From: Sphingomonas kyeonggiensis
GTDB taxonomy: Bacteria; Pseudomonadota; Alphaproteobacteria; Sphingomonadales; Sphingomonadaceae
Direction: 5' to 3'
Assembly (NCBI RefSeq): GCF_014196745.1
Contig: NZ_JACIEH010000002.1
Span: 868,383 to 932,382, forward strand
DNA length: 64,000 nucleotides
In this document: in pieces, positions 26,505 to 35,732 of the stretch
Layout: each line of letters starts with the position of its first letter
How positions within the stretch are numbered: position 1 is the first letter of the stretch
Notes under the pieces: model-generated
Told to the model about the DNA's origin: nothing
The model's input: only the letters and a program-made list of their open reading frames with translations
Databases searched by the model: none
Made by a program: the position numbers and the translations under genes

Positions 26505-29249
26505 ATGAATCTACGACTTAAGTTCCTGACCGGTACTGCGCTTATCTGTGCCGCGCTGCCGGCCTATGCGCAGGATGCCGTTCCTTCGCAGCGCGACGAC
26601 GGTTCCAATGGCGAGATCGTCGTCACCGGCATCCGCAAGAGCCTTCAGGACGCAATCCAGACCAAGAAGCGCGCCGACTCGATCGTCGACGTGATCAGCG
26701 CCGAGGATGTCGGCAAGCTGGCCGACAGCAACGTCGCGGAATCGCTCTCGCGCCTGCCGGGCGTGACCGTCGACCACCAGTTCGGCGAGGGCGAGCAGCT
26801 CTCCATCGCCGGTGTCGAGCCCGCCCTGAACCGCCTGACCATCGACGGCCATTCCGTCGCTTCCGCAGACTGGGGCGGCAACCCCTCGGATCGCTCCAGC
26901 CGCTCGTTCAACTATTCGCTGCTCTCACCGACGATCATCAGCCAGGCGGTCGTCTACAAGACCCCCGAGGCACGCCTGCAGGAAGGCGCGATCGGCGCGA
27001 GCGTCGACATCGTCACCCGCAAGCCGCTCGACCTCGCCCCCAACACCGTCGCGCTGACCGGCGGCGGCGAGTACAACAGCCGTGCCAAGCGCGGCAGCTT
27101 CCGCGGCTCGGCGCTGTACAGCTGGCACAATGCCGACGACACGATCGGCTTCCTCGGCGCGGTCAACTACGACAAGGAGCAGCTCAGCCGCGCCGGCTCG
27201 GCGGTCTATTGGTACCGTACCGGCGATGCACTGCTCGACCGCTATGCCAAGGATACCAACGGCAACATCATCTATGGCGCGGACGGCCGCGTCACCAGCG
27301 GTCCGACGCTGAACGGCCAACTGCCCAATGCGGCGATGATCGCCGACTTCAGCAAGGCCCGCGTGGCCTCGTTCCTTGCCCGCGAGTTCTTCAAGCAGGA
27401 GCGTGAGCGCATCGGCTTCTCCGGCGCGCTGCAGGTTCGCCCGGCCGACAACCTGACGCTCACCGGCACCGCGCTGGTGATCCGTGGCAACTACGACAAC
27501 CTGTCGAACTCCGAATATACCTATGGCTATGAAGGCTCGCTGCTGCAGAGCGCGACCTATGCGAACGGCATGGTCACCTCGGCGACCTTCTCCGGCATCA
27601 CCAGCGGCAACGGTGCGACCGGCCAGCTCGACACCAATTTCCGCCGCACCCGCGTCAAGAATGACTCGCTCACCTTGATGGTCGACTGGAAGCCGGGCGA
27701 CTGGGTGATCACCGCGAACTTCGGCGGGACCCGCGCCTCCGGCGGCAAGGACCCCGAATATCTGCTCGATTTCCGCACCAAGCAGGGGTTCACCTCCGGG
27801 ACCAACGGCAAGGAAACCTATGTCAACTGGCAGTATCCGGCGAGCGACCCGTCGCGCTGGCTGAGCAACTACACGGCGCTCGGCGGTGAGAACCAGACCG
27901 AAGCGGCGGTGCGCGCGGCCAATGGCGGCAATCCGTTCTTCGGACGCCAGATCGGCGGCATCACCTTCGCCGAGAAGACCCGCGACAAGGAGCTGTTCGG
28001 TCAGGCGGACGTCGCACGCGCCGTCAATCTCGGCCCGATCAACAAGATCCTGTTCGGTGCGCGCTTCGCCAGCCACACCAACAGCAACACGACCGTTGGC
28101 GGCGCGACGTTCACCAACCGGAACTTCACGCTCGCCGATCTCAACCCCTATGTCCTCGACAGCAACCTGTACGACGGCCTGGGCGTGAGCGGCAACGGCA
28201 CGCCCTATGCCACGCTGGATGCCGATGCGATCCGTGCGACGCTGGAGAAGTACGGCAACATCAATGTGAGCCGCGGCCTTTCGAAGGACCAGTATTTCCA
28301 CGTCAAGGAAACGATCGTCTCCGGCTATGTGCAGGCCAATTTCGAGGCTGGCCGTTTCCGCGGCAATATCGGTGGCCGCTACGTCTTCACCCGCGACCAG
28401 TCGCAATTCTACGTGCAGAGCGGCGGCGTGTTCGCACCGACCCAGGTGACGACGGACGACAACCGCTTCCTGCCGGCCGCCAACCTGATCTTCCAGGCGG
28501 GCGAGAATGTGATGCTGCGTGCCTCGGCGGCGAAGGTGATGGCGCGTCCGCGCTATTCGGATCTCGCCGGCTCGCTTTCGCTCGACGACACCACCCGTTC
28601 GGGCAGCGGCGGGAATCCGGACCTGAAGCCTTATGCGGCGACCAATTTCGGCCTCTCCGCCGAATGGTATTTCGCACCGGCGAGCTACATCTCGGGTGAA
28701 GTCTTCTACCGTGACGTGTCGAACTATATCGGCAACCAGGTGGAGGACAATGTCAGCCTCACCAACACGGTGACCGGCCGGACGCTGATCTATTCGATCT
28801 CGCGCCCGGTGAACGGCGGCAAGGCGAAGGTCACCGGCTTCTCGCTCACCGCGAACGCCAATCTGTTCTGGGGCTTCGGCATCCAGTCCAACTACACCTT
28901 CACCGATGCCGATACCGGTTCGCCCACGGGCCTGCCCTATCTGTCGCGCGATACGTTCACGATCGTGCCCTATTTCGAGAAGGGGCCGTTCCAGGCGCGC
29001 GTCAGCTTCAACCGTCGTTCGAAGTATTTCTATCGCTTCGGCCGCCAGCAGTCGCAGGATTACACAGACGGCTACAGCCAGCTCGACGCATCGATTTCGT
29101 ACAACATCACCGACAAGCTGCAGGTCAGCGCATCGGCGTCGAACCTGCTCGACGAGACCTATTACCAGTACAGCTCGGATCCGAGGTTCCCGACCGCGGT
29201 GTACAAGAACGGCCGCGTCTACTCGCTGAGCGCTTCGTTCCGGATGTAA
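26505..29249 (+). CDS. TonB-dependent outer-membrane receptor
   Basis: A 914-residue receptor of the Caulobacter/Xanthomonas/Sphingomonas carbohydrate type. Signal peptide MNLRLKFLTGTALICAALPAYAQ, TonB-interacting segment (GEIVVTGIRKSLQDAIQTKK), plug domain (about 45-160, with ADSNVAESLSRLPGV) and a C-terminal 22-strand barrel ending in YSLSASFRM. Start ATG at 26505 after a GGGGGA site; upstream in-frame codons run through the regulator gene and its promoter and are not coding. Energised uptake of oligosaccharides is the family role. The neighbouring HutC-type regulator and fucose genes suggest a GlcNAc- or fucose-containing glycan. Confidence 0.92.
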   Translation: MNLRLKFLTGTALICAALPAYAQDAVPSQRDDGSNGEIVVTGIRKSLQDAIQTKKRADSIVDVISAEDVGKLADSNVAESLSRLPGVTVDHQFGEGEQLSIAGVEPALNRLTIDGHSVASADWGGNPSDRSSRSFNYSLLSPTIISQAVVYKTPEARLQEGAIGASVDIVTRKPLDLAPNTVALTGGGEYNSRAKRGSFRGSALYSWHNADDTIGFLGAVNYDKEQLSRAGSAVYWYRTGDALLDRYAKDTNGNIIYGADGRVTSGPTLNGQLPNAAMIADFSKARVASFLAREFFKQERERIGFSGALQVRPADNLTLTGTALVIRGNYDNLSNSEYTYGYEGSLLQSATYANGMVTSATFSGITSGNGATGQLDTNFRRTRVKNDSLTLMVDWKPGDWVITANFGGTRASGGKDPEYLLDFRTKQGFTSGTNGKETYVNWQYPASDPSRWLSNYTALGGENQTEAAVRAANGGNPFFGRQIGGITFAEKTRDKELFGQADVARAVNLGPINKILFGARFASHTNSNTTVGGATFTNRNFTLADLNPYVLDSNLYDGLGVSGNGTPYATLDADAIRATLEKYGNINVSRGLSKDQYFHVKETIVSGYVQANFEAGRFRGNIGGRYVFTRDQSQFYVQSGGVFAPTQVTTDDNRFLPAANLIFQAGENVMLRASAAKVMARPRYSDLAGSLSLDDTTRSGSGGNPDLKPYAATNFGLSAEWYFAPASYISGEVFYRDVSNYIGNQVEDNVSLTNTVTGRTLIYSISRPVNGGKAKVTGFSLTANANLFWGFGIQSNYTFTDADTGSPTGLPYLSRDTFTIVPYFEKGPFQARVSFNRRSKYFYRFGRQQSQDYTDGYSQLDASISYNITDKLQVSASASNLLDETYYQYSSDPRFPTAVYKNGRVYSLSASFRM

Positions 29250-29257
29250 GCTTGTTT

Positions 29258-29288
29258 CCGGGCGCGGCGGCGTACCTGCCGCGCCCGG
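29258..29288 (+). terminator. hairpin after the TonB receptor
   Basis: CCGGGCGCGGC / GCCGCGCCCGG perfect 11-bp stem with a nine-base loop, nine bases after the stop, followed by a short CCTCTTT stretch. Confidence 0.6.
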
Positions 29289-29338
29289 CCCCTCTTTCGC
29301 GGTGCCGGGGTCTCTCCAAAGTCTGGCACCATTTCCTT

Positions 29339-29370
29339 GCCGCCCGCGCCCTGTCGCGGGCGGCGTTTTT
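29339..29370 (+). terminator. rho-independent terminator
   Basis: GCCGCCCGCG / CGCGGGCGGC 10-bp stem, six-base loop, followed by GTTTTT. This is the clearest intrinsic terminator in the window and ends plus-strand transcription of the receptor before the convergent TetR gene. Confidence 0.85.
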
Positions 29371-29379
29371 GTGCCCGGG

Positions 29380-29967
29380 TCAGAGGGTTTCCAGCAGCGT
29401 GATCGCCTGATCGACCAGCTGCTCGATCCGCCGGCGATCGAGTTCCCGGCGCAGCAACGCGACATGGTAGATCACGCTGCCGACCAGCGTATGGATGATG
29501 AAGTCGAGGTCAGCCGGCTGCGTCTGCGGTCGCAGGCGCAGCATTTCGCGCCGGTAGAAATCGAGCTCGTTCTCGATCTGCCCGGCGGTCGCCTTGCCCA
29601 GCGCGTCATTGTCGCGAAGGACCGCGTCCAGCTTGAGCAGCGCCCGCCCGTAATTGCCGGCCATCAGCGTGTGGCATGCGCTGGTATGGGCGATCAGCGC
29701 GTCGCGCGGTGTCATCTCGGGCCGGATCACCGGTTCCACCGCGCGGGAGGATTCATCGAGGATCGTCGCCACCAGCGCGTCCTTGGAGGCGAAGCGGCGG
29801 TACAGGGTCGCGCGGCCGCACCCCACCGCCTCGGCCAGCGCCTCGAAGGTGAGCCCCTCATAGCCATGATCGGCGAGCAGCGCCCAGGCGGCCTCGCGGA
29901 TATTGGCGTCGATCCCCCCGTCGCGCGGTCTTCCCCTGCCGCGCAGCACTTCATTCCCGGCGTTCAA
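29380..29967 (-). CDS. TetR-family regulator
   Basis: A 195-residue TetR regulator. Helix-turn-helix at about 25-70 (GLTFEALAEAVGCGRATLYRRFASKDALV), followed by an all-helical ligand domain with no specific match I recognise. The start is TTG at 29967; no ATG is available near the N-terminus. It is divergent from a second TonB-dependent receptor, with inverted repeats at 29995-30023 in the 79-bp space between them. Repression of the receptor/phosphoesterase operon is therefore likely. Confidence 0.85.
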   Translation of the reverse strand: MNAGNEVLRGRGRPRDGGIDANIREAAWALLADHGYEGLTFEALAEAVGCGRATLYRRFASKDALVATILDESSRAVEPVIRPEMTPRDALIAHTSACHTLMAGNYGRALLKLDAVLRDNDALGKATAGQIENELDFYRREMLRLRPQTQPADLDFIIHTLVGSVIYHVALLRRELDRRRIEQLVDQAITLLETL

Positions 29968-29994
29968 GATTCTTCTCGCTCCTGCAGCAATTCT

Positions 29995-30023
29995 GTCACG
30001 GAATATCGATACGTGACCGTCTC
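29995..30023. promoter_or_regulatory. TetR operator candidates
   Basis: Two overlapping inverted repeats: GTCACG (29995-30000) with CGTGAC (30012-30017), and GATACGTGACCGTCTC (30008-30023), an imperfect palindrome GANACG-N4-CGTNTC. They lie between the divergent TetR and receptor starts. Confidence 0.5.
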
Positions 30024-30046
30024 ATAAATAGTCGGGGGTTGGAAGC

Positions 30047-32419
30047 ATGTATAAATTTCTACTCTGTTCCAGCATGTTGGTTCTTGGTGCGACGCAGGCG
30101 CATGCCCAGGCTACCGGCGAATCCGCACGCGTCGATGCGCCGGCCAAGCTGGCACAGGATCGCGCCGCGGCCCAGTCGCCGAGCGATGGGGATGACACCG
30201 TAATGGGGGACGACATCGTCGTTACCGCCCAGAAGCGCGAGCAGCGGATCACCGACGTGCCGATGGCGATCAGCGCGTACAGCGCCGACGCGCTCGAGCG
30301 GATCGGCGGCACCGAGCTGAGCAAGGTCTCGGCGATCACGCCGGGCTTCGTGATCCAGCTGCAGGACAAGTTCGCGCCGGGATTCTCGGTGCGTGGCATT
30401 ACCTCGAACGACTTCCAGCCCCAGGCCGAGCTGCGCGTCGCGGTGTTCCAGGACGGCATGCCGGTCACCCAGGCGACGGCTTCCTATACCGAGATCTTCG
30501 ACGTCGACCGGATCGAAGTGGAGCGCGGCCCGCAATCGACGCTGCACGGCCGCTCGGCGCTTAACGGCGGGGTGTCGATCTACCAGAAGCGCGCGGCCGA
30601 CACGTTCGGCGTCGAGGCCAAGGTGGCCGGCGGCAACTACAGCTACTGGTCGGCTCAGGCAGTGGTGAACCTGCCGGTGAGCGATACCCTGGCGGTCCGC
30701 ATCGGCGGGCTCGCCCGGCAGCGCGACGGTTTCGTCTCGGATACCCAGTCCGACCGTACCTACAATGCGGTGAACGCCCAGGCGCTCCGCTTCGCCGCGC
30801 GCTGGACGCCGAGCGCCGATTTCGAGATGAATCTGATCGCCACCTATGACCGCGACGACACCCGCGGCGGCGTGCCGTTCAAGTCGCGGACCTTCCTGCC
30901 GCTCGACCAGAAGACTGGCGCGATCGTCGGCGACCTGAACTTCTGGACGCCCACGCATCTGGATACGTTCGGCAGCTTCCGCGAGCCGATGTTCAAGCGC
31001 GACATCGTCAACATCAGCAGCACGCTGGACTGGCAGCTGAACGATCGGCTGAGCTTCACCTCGGTCACCGGCTTCCGCTGGGCCGACGCGTTCCAGTCGG
31101 GCGACAATGACGGCACGCCGACCAACATCATTGCCTATGAGCAGCGCAACTACGGCTATCAGGTGTCGCAGGAGCTGCGGCTGAACTTCAAGGATGTCGG
31201 GCCGTTCCAGGGCTTTGTCGGCGCCAGCGCGTTCCGTGCCGACAACGGCATGGACTTCAGCCTGGGCTATGACGAGCGGGCGATGGCGCTGCTGCTCGGC
31301 GGCCAGCTCCAGGCGCTCGCGCCGCGCGGGCTGACCAACGCGCAGATCAACGCGCTGCTCGGGCCGACGGCGGCGGCGCTCAAGCCCTTCCATATCGACC
31401 AGCAGGTCTCGCACGCGAAGATCATGACCTATGACGTCTTCGCCGACGTCACCGCCGATCTCGCGCCCGGGCTGCAGCTGTTCGGCGGCGGCCGCGTGAC
31501 CTTCGACAAGAAGGAAGCGTCGCTGCAGGGGCTGACGCCGCTGGGGGTGAGCCGGCTCACCGGCCGCGGCTTGCTGCTGCAGCCGACGCCGGGTGGTGCG
31601 GTGGTCGCGGGCGAGAACCGCTCGAACACGCTGACCGGCCGCGCCGGCCTGCGCTATTCGGTGACGTCCGACGTCAACCTCTATGCCGTCTACGGCATCG
31701 GCAAGCGGCCCGAGGTGGTGCAGGTACTCAACACCGGGGTGGTCCAGATCATTCCGGCGGAATCGCTGCAATCGGCCGAAGCTGGGATCAAGACCCGCGC
31801 GCTGGGCGGGCGGCTGACCGGCGACCTGTCGATCTATCACTATCGGTACAGCAACTTCCAGACGCTGGGCACGGTCAACGGCACGATCGGCACGATCAAC
31901 GCCGGCAAGGCGGACGCGACCGGCATCGAGGCGCAGCTGAGCTACACGCCGATCAACGGCATCCGCCTGTTCGGCAGCTATGGCTGGAACAAGGCGCGCT
32001 TCAAGAACGGCGTCTATGACGGCAACCGCTTCCGCAACAGCCCGGACAACAAGTATGCGATCGGGGCGGACTTCTATGCCGATGTCGCGGGCGGGCGGTT
32101 CAGCTTCGCGCCGCTCTACAGCTGGCAGTCGAAGATGTTCTTCGACGACAACAACGACCGCCCGGACCTGCAGGTGCGCACGCCGGCGGCTTATAGCGAC
32201 CGGGTCGTCGACGAATATCAGGGTTCCTTCGGCCTGCTGAGCGCGCGGCTTTCGTTCACCGGCACGGGCGAGCGCTGGAGCTTCGCGCTGGTGGGCGACA
32301 ACCTGACCGACGAGAAGTTCATCGTCGATGCCGGCAATACCGGCGACAATTTCGGCATCCCGACCTTCATCGCCGGCACCCGCCGCACCTATCGCGCCGA
32401 ATTCGGCGTGAAGTTCTGA
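30047..32419 (+). CDS. TonB-dependent outer-membrane receptor
   Basis: A 790-residue receptor with signal peptide MYKFLLCSSMLVLGATQAHAQ, TonB box region DDIVVTAQKREQRITDVP, plug domain (about 60-175, VERGPQSTLHGRSALNGGVSI) and a barrel ending in YRAEFGVKF with the terminal Phe needed for outer-membrane insertion. It is of the pesticin/siderophore-like class rather than the class at 26505. A secreted phosphoesterase follows after 23 bp and a TetR regulator is divergent. Cargo is unknown; the phosphoesterase suggests a phosphorylated compound. Confidence 0.9.
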   Translation: MYKFLLCSSMLVLGATQAHAQATGESARVDAPAKLAQDRAAAQSPSDGDDTVMGDDIVVTAQKREQRITDVPMAISAYSADALERIGGTELSKVSAITPGFVIQLQDKFAPGFSVRGITSNDFQPQAELRVAVFQDGMPVTQATASYTEIFDVDRIEVERGPQSTLHGRSALNGGVSIYQKRAADTFGVEAKVAGGNYSYWSAQAVVNLPVSDTLAVRIGGLARQRDGFVSDTQSDRTYNAVNAQALRFAARWTPSADFEMNLIATYDRDDTRGGVPFKSRTFLPLDQKTGAIVGDLNFWTPTHLDTFGSFREPMFKRDIVNISSTLDWQLNDRLSFTSVTGFRWADAFQSGDNDGTPTNIIAYEQRNYGYQVSQELRLNFKDVGPFQGFVGASAFRADNGMDFSLGYDERAMALLLGGQLQALAPRGLTNAQINALLGPTAAALKPFHIDQQVSHAKIMTYDVFADVTADLAPGLQLFGGGRVTFDKKEASLQGLTPLGVSRLTGRGLLLQPTPGGAVVAGENRSNTLTGRAGLRYSVTSDVNLYAVYGIGKRPEVVQVLNTGVVQIIPAESLQSAEAGIKTRALGGRLTGDLSIYHYRYSNFQTLGTVNGTIGTINAGKADATGIEAQLSYTPINGIRLFGSYGWNKARFKNGVYDGNRFRNSPDNKYAIGADFYADVAGGRFSFAPLYSWQSKMFFDDNNDRPDLQVRTPAAYSDRVVDEYQGSFGLLSARLSFTGTGERWSFALVGDNLTDEKFIVDAGNTGDNFGIPTFIAGTRRTYRAEFGVKF

Positions 32420-32442
32420 CCCCGCATCTCAGGAGCAAGACC

Positions 32443-33711
32443 ATGCGCAAGACCGCAGCATTTCTCGCCGCCGTTACAGCCCTTTCGGGGGCGGCGGTGC
32501 CGGCCCTGGCCCAGGACCGCAGCTTCACGATCGCGGCGATCTCGGACACGCAGAACTATACCGACTACACCCACCAGACCGCCGAGGGCTTCAAGTTCGA
32601 CGCGGACCGGATGTTCCTCGACCAGATGGCGTACATCGCCGCCAATCTGCGCTCGAACGGCGGCGACATCGATTTCGTCACGGCGCTGGGCGATGTGTGG
32701 CAGCACCAGACGCTGACGATCGATCCGGGCCATGCCGCGCGCGGCTTCAAGCGTGTCGCCAACCCGATCCTCGACGCGCATTTCGCGCCGACGCCGAAGG
32801 TGACGACCGTCGAGATCGCCACGGCGCGCAAGGGATACGAGATGATCGCCGGCAAGGTGCCGTTCTCGGTGGTGCCGGGCAATCACGACTATGACGCGAT
32901 GTGGACCGACTCCAGCCACCCGCCGGCGGCGAAGTTCACCGACATGTCGAGCCTGGGCATGCTGCATCCCGGCGGGCTGAACAATTTCCGCTCGCTGTTC
33001 GGTGCGGACAAGCCCTTCTTCAAGAACAAGCGCTGGTATGTCGCCAGCCATGACGGCGGTGCCGACAGCGCCCAGATCTTCAAGGCGGGCGGCTATACCT
33101 TCCTGCACATCGGCCTGCAGTTCGACGCCCCTAACGCCTCGCTCGAATGGGCGGCCAAGGTGATCGCCGAGCATCCCGGCCTGCCGACCATCGTCTCCAC
33201 GCACGACTACATGACCAAGGAAGGCGAGCGCGTTCCCAATCCGATCATCGACGGCCACGCCGTGGACGCGGAGGACAACAGCCCGCAGATGGTGTGGGAC
33301 AAGTTCATCAGCCAGCACGACCAGATCTTCCTGGTGCTGTGCGGCCATGAGCATGGCCAGGCGATACGCGTCGACAACAACCGCGCCGGCCACCCGGTGT
33401 GGCAGGTGCTCGCCGACTATCAGGACCGTCGCCAGAGCGCGATCGATGCCGGCGCGAAGATGGGCCCGGGCGAGGGCATCGGCGACGGCTGGCTGCGCCT
33501 GATGCGCTTCGACATGGGCAGCGCGACCCCGACGATCCAGGTGCGCACCTATTCGACGCACTACAAGAAGCAGAGCCGCGACACCGCCGAATATGCCGCC
33601 TGGTACAAGGCGGCGGAGAAGCCGAAGCTGAGCGACGAAGCCTTCCACGGCGAGGACGATTTCAAGATCGACCTGACCGGCTTCCGCAAGCGCTTCGGCA
33701 ATCCGCGCTGA
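32443..33711 (+). CDS. secreted calcineurin-like metallophosphoesterase
   Basis: A 422-residue protein with a signal peptide (MRKTAAFLAAVTALSGAAVPALAQ) and the full metallophosphoesterase motif set: SDTQNY, GDVWQHQ, GNHDYD, STHDY and GHEHG, which bind two metal ions. It is probably periplasmic. AGGAG ribosome site; 23 bp after the TonB receptor, so co-transcribed. Substrate could be a phosphodiester or phosphomonoester on an imported compound. The family also covers purple acid phosphatase-like enzymes, so specificity is open. Confidence 0.87.
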   Translation: MRKTAAFLAAVTALSGAAVPALAQDRSFTIAAISDTQNYTDYTHQTAEGFKFDADRMFLDQMAYIAANLRSNGGDIDFVTALGDVWQHQTLTIDPGHAARGFKRVANPILDAHFAPTPKVTTVEIATARKGYEMIAGKVPFSVVPGNHDYDAMWTDSSHPPAAKFTDMSSLGMLHPGGLNNFRSLFGADKPFFKNKRWYVASHDGGADSAQIFKAGGYTFLHIGLQFDAPNASLEWAAKVIAEHPGLPTIVSTHDYMTKEGERVPNPIIDGHAVDAEDNSPQMVWDKFISQHDQIFLVLCGHEHGQAIRVDNNRAGHPVWQVLADYQDRRQSAIDAGAKMGPGEGIGDGWLRLMRFDMGSATPTIQVRTYSTHYKKQSRDTAEYAAWYKAAEKPKLSDEAFHGEDDFKIDLTGFRKRFGNPR

Positions 33712-33728
33712 TCTGGGCAAAGAAGATC

Positions 33729-33754
33729 GGGCCCGATCCTCCCGGGTCGGGCCC
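33729..33754. terminator. bidirectional hairpin between convergent genes
   Basis: GGGCCCGATCC / GGGTCGGGCCC stem (one G-T pair), four-base loop, 17 bp after the phosphoesterase stop and immediately before the stop of the convergent ThuA-like gene. Confidence 0.6.
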
Positions 33755-34588
33755 TCAGCGCCGCGCGGCCCAGCGGATCGCGCCCGAGATCAGCGTGCGG
33801 TGCAGCGGCTCGGCATAGGTCTCCGCCTTGTGCCCCAGCGCCGAGAAGAACACCCGGCCCTTGCCGACGCACCGCGTCCAGATCAGCGGATGCTCCTTGC
33901 CCATCCGCACGCGCTCGGGGAACGGCTCGTAGCTGGTCTCGTCGAGCGTCGCGAGGATGCGGGTGCAGTTGCCTGTCGGCACCTTGTCGAACGAATACCA
34001 TTCCTCGGTCCGCACCCATTTGGCGGGCAGGTCACGGGTGGCGGGATTGCTGCGGTCGATCACGTCGATGCTGCCCTGCTGGAACTGCTTGGGCCGCCCG
34101 GTATGGCCGATGAACTGGGCGCCGATCAGCACCTCGGGATACCAGCGCCAGTCATATTGCGGATCGCCGCCGGCGCCGTGCAGCAGAACCACGCCGCCGC
34201 CCTTTTCCACCCAGTTCCTGAACGCCGCGCGCTGGCTTTCGTCGAAGATGTTGCCCGAGGTGCTGTTGAGCACCACCGTCGAGAATTTGGCGAGATCCCG
34301 CGGGTTCATCACCGCGGCATTCTCGGTCTCGAACACGTCGCGACCCTGCTTGCGGACGATCTCGGCGAGCGTGGCGTTGGCGGCGTCGATCTGCTCGGGA
34401 TCGCGGAAGCCGTTGGTCTTGGACAGGACGAGCACCGCACCGCGCCGGAGCGGCGGCAGCTTGGGCGCTACCGTGTCCATCACCGGCGCCGGCCAGTTGC
34501 GCGGATCGCGCGGCGGGGGCGTCGCCGATTGCTGCGTGGCGGGGGCGGTCTGGGCGAGGAGGGCGAGGGCGATCAGGCTAAGCGGCAT
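33755..34588 (-). CDS. ThuA-like protein, secreted
   Basis: A 277-residue protein of the ThuA family (class I glutamine-amidotransferase-like fold), named from trehalose utilisation. Start ATG at 34588, giving signal peptide MPLSLIALALLAQTAPA; an upstream in-frame ATG at 34690 would read through the CoA-transferase stop. Segments VLVLSKTNGFRDPEQI, GGGVVLLHGAGGD and TEEWYSFD are family-typical. ThuA proteins often accompany Gfo/Idh/MocA oxidoreductases in keto-sugar metabolism, and one is encoded at 43469. It lies 13 bp after the CoA-transferase gene. The reaction is unknown. Confidence 0.82.
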   Translation of the reverse strand: MPLSLIALALLAQTAPATQQSATPPPRDPRNWPAPVMDTVAPKLPPLRRGAVLVLSKTNGFRDPEQIDAANATLAEIVRKQGRDVFETENAAVMNPRDLAKFSTVVLNSTSGNIFDESQRAAFRNWVEKGGGVVLLHGAGGDPQYDWRWYPEVLIGAQFIGHTGRPKQFQQGSIDVIDRSNPATRDLPAKWVRTEEWYSFDKVPTGNCTRILATLDETSYEPFPERVRMGKEHPLIWTRCVGKGRVFFSALGHKAETYAEPLHRTLISGAIRWAARR

Positions 34589-34601
34589 CCAGTCTCTCCG
34601 A

Positions 34602-35732
34602 TCAATCTTGGTCGAGGCCGAATTCGGCGACGATCGCTTCGTTATGTTCTCCGACGTGCGGGGCGCCGACCGGATTGCCGGCACGCGCACCGTCGATACG
34701 CACCGGGCTTCGGGTGGTCGTTACACCGCGCCCGATTTGCTGGAGCATTTCCAGCCGCTGGAATGCGTCTTCGGCGAGGAGGCGGGGCCAGTCGTTGACC
34801 GGCGCGCACCAGATGTCGTGCGGGTGCAGCCGATCGATCCAGCTTTGGGTGCTAGCCTCGGCGAGGCGGCCGGCGATCATCGCCTTGATCGTGTCGCGTT
34901 CGGCAAAGGCGTCGCGGCCGACAAGGGGCAGGTCCAGCAGGGGGGCAAGGGTGTCGAGCGGGGTCATCGCCAGCGCGAGCCAGCCGTCGGCCGTGCGATA
35001 GCTGCCATAGGGCGCGGCGAGATAGGCATGGGCATTGTCGACCGCCGCGCGCCGGGGCAGGCGCCCGCCATCGTTCAGATGGGTGGTGAGCACTTCGAAC
35101 TGCAGGTCGATGAGTGCTTCTAGCAGGCTCGTCTCGACATGCGCGCCTTCGCCCGAGATCCCGCGGCGGACGAGCGCGGCCAGGATGCCCTCGACCAGCA
35201 CATGCCCTGCGAGCATATCCGCTACCGAGAGGCCGAAGGGCACCGGGCCGTCGGCGGCGTCGCCGTTCAGCCACATCGCGCCGGACAGGGCCTGGGCGAG
35301 CAGATCCTGGCCCGGCAGCGTCGCCCAGGGGCCATCCTCGCCATATCCCGAGATGCTGCCGACGATCAGTTGCGGGTTCGTCGCACGCAGTGCCGCGGGG
35401 CCGAAACCGAGCCGGTCGGCGACGCCGGGGCGGAAGTTCTGGATGACTATGTCGGCGCGGGCGATCAGCCGGTGAACGCGTGCCGCGTCGCGCGAGTCCT
35501 TGAGGTCCGCGGCGAGGCTCTGCTTGTTGCGGTTGATCGCGTGGAACAGGGTGGAGTCCCCGGCGATGTCGGTGTCGCTCAGGTAAAGCGAGCGGCAGAT
35601 GTCGCCGCTCTCCGGCCGCTCTACCTTGATCACGCGTGCACCGAGGTCGCCGAGCCGCAAGGCTGCCGAGGGGCCCGACAGGAACTGGGCCATGTCGATG
35701 ACCAGCAGGCCCTTGAGCGGGGCGTCGCTCAT
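34602..35732 (-). CDS. CaiB/BaiF family III CoA-transferase
   Basis: A 376-residue class III CoA-transferase ([46 protein letters not shown]; the presumed catalytic Asp in PGQDLL). These enzymes move CoA between carboxylic acids and normally work as interlocked dimers. It overlaps the preceding binding-protein-like gene (ATGA) and is followed by the ThuA gene. The divergent gene at 36937 encodes a very similar paralogue, so a mixed dimer is possible. No known sugar pathway in this window needs CoA esters; the acid substrate cannot be named. Confidence 0.87.
   Translation of the reverse strand: MSDAPLKGLLVIDMAQFLSGPSAALRLGDLGARVIKVERPESGDICRSLYLSDTDIAGDSTLFHAINRNKQSLAADLKDSRDAARVHRLIARADIVIQNFRPGVADRLGFGPAALRATNPQLIVGSISGYGEDGPWATLPGQDLLAQALSGAMWLNGDAADGPVPFGLSVADMLAGHVLVEGILAALVRRGISGEGAHVETSLLEALIDLQFEVLTTHLNDGGRLPRRAAVDNAHAYLAAPYGSYRTADGWLALAMTPLDTLAPLLDLPLVGRDAFAERDTIKAMIAGRLAEASTQSWIDRLHPHDIWCAPVNDWPRLLAEDAFQRLEMLQQIGRGVTTTRSPVRIDGARAGNPVGAPHVGEHNEAIVAEFGLDQD

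Noticed and set aside
26925..29465. An 846-codon minus-strand frame opposite the first TonB receptor
   Set aside because: Antisense shadow; it would also run through two terminator hairpins.
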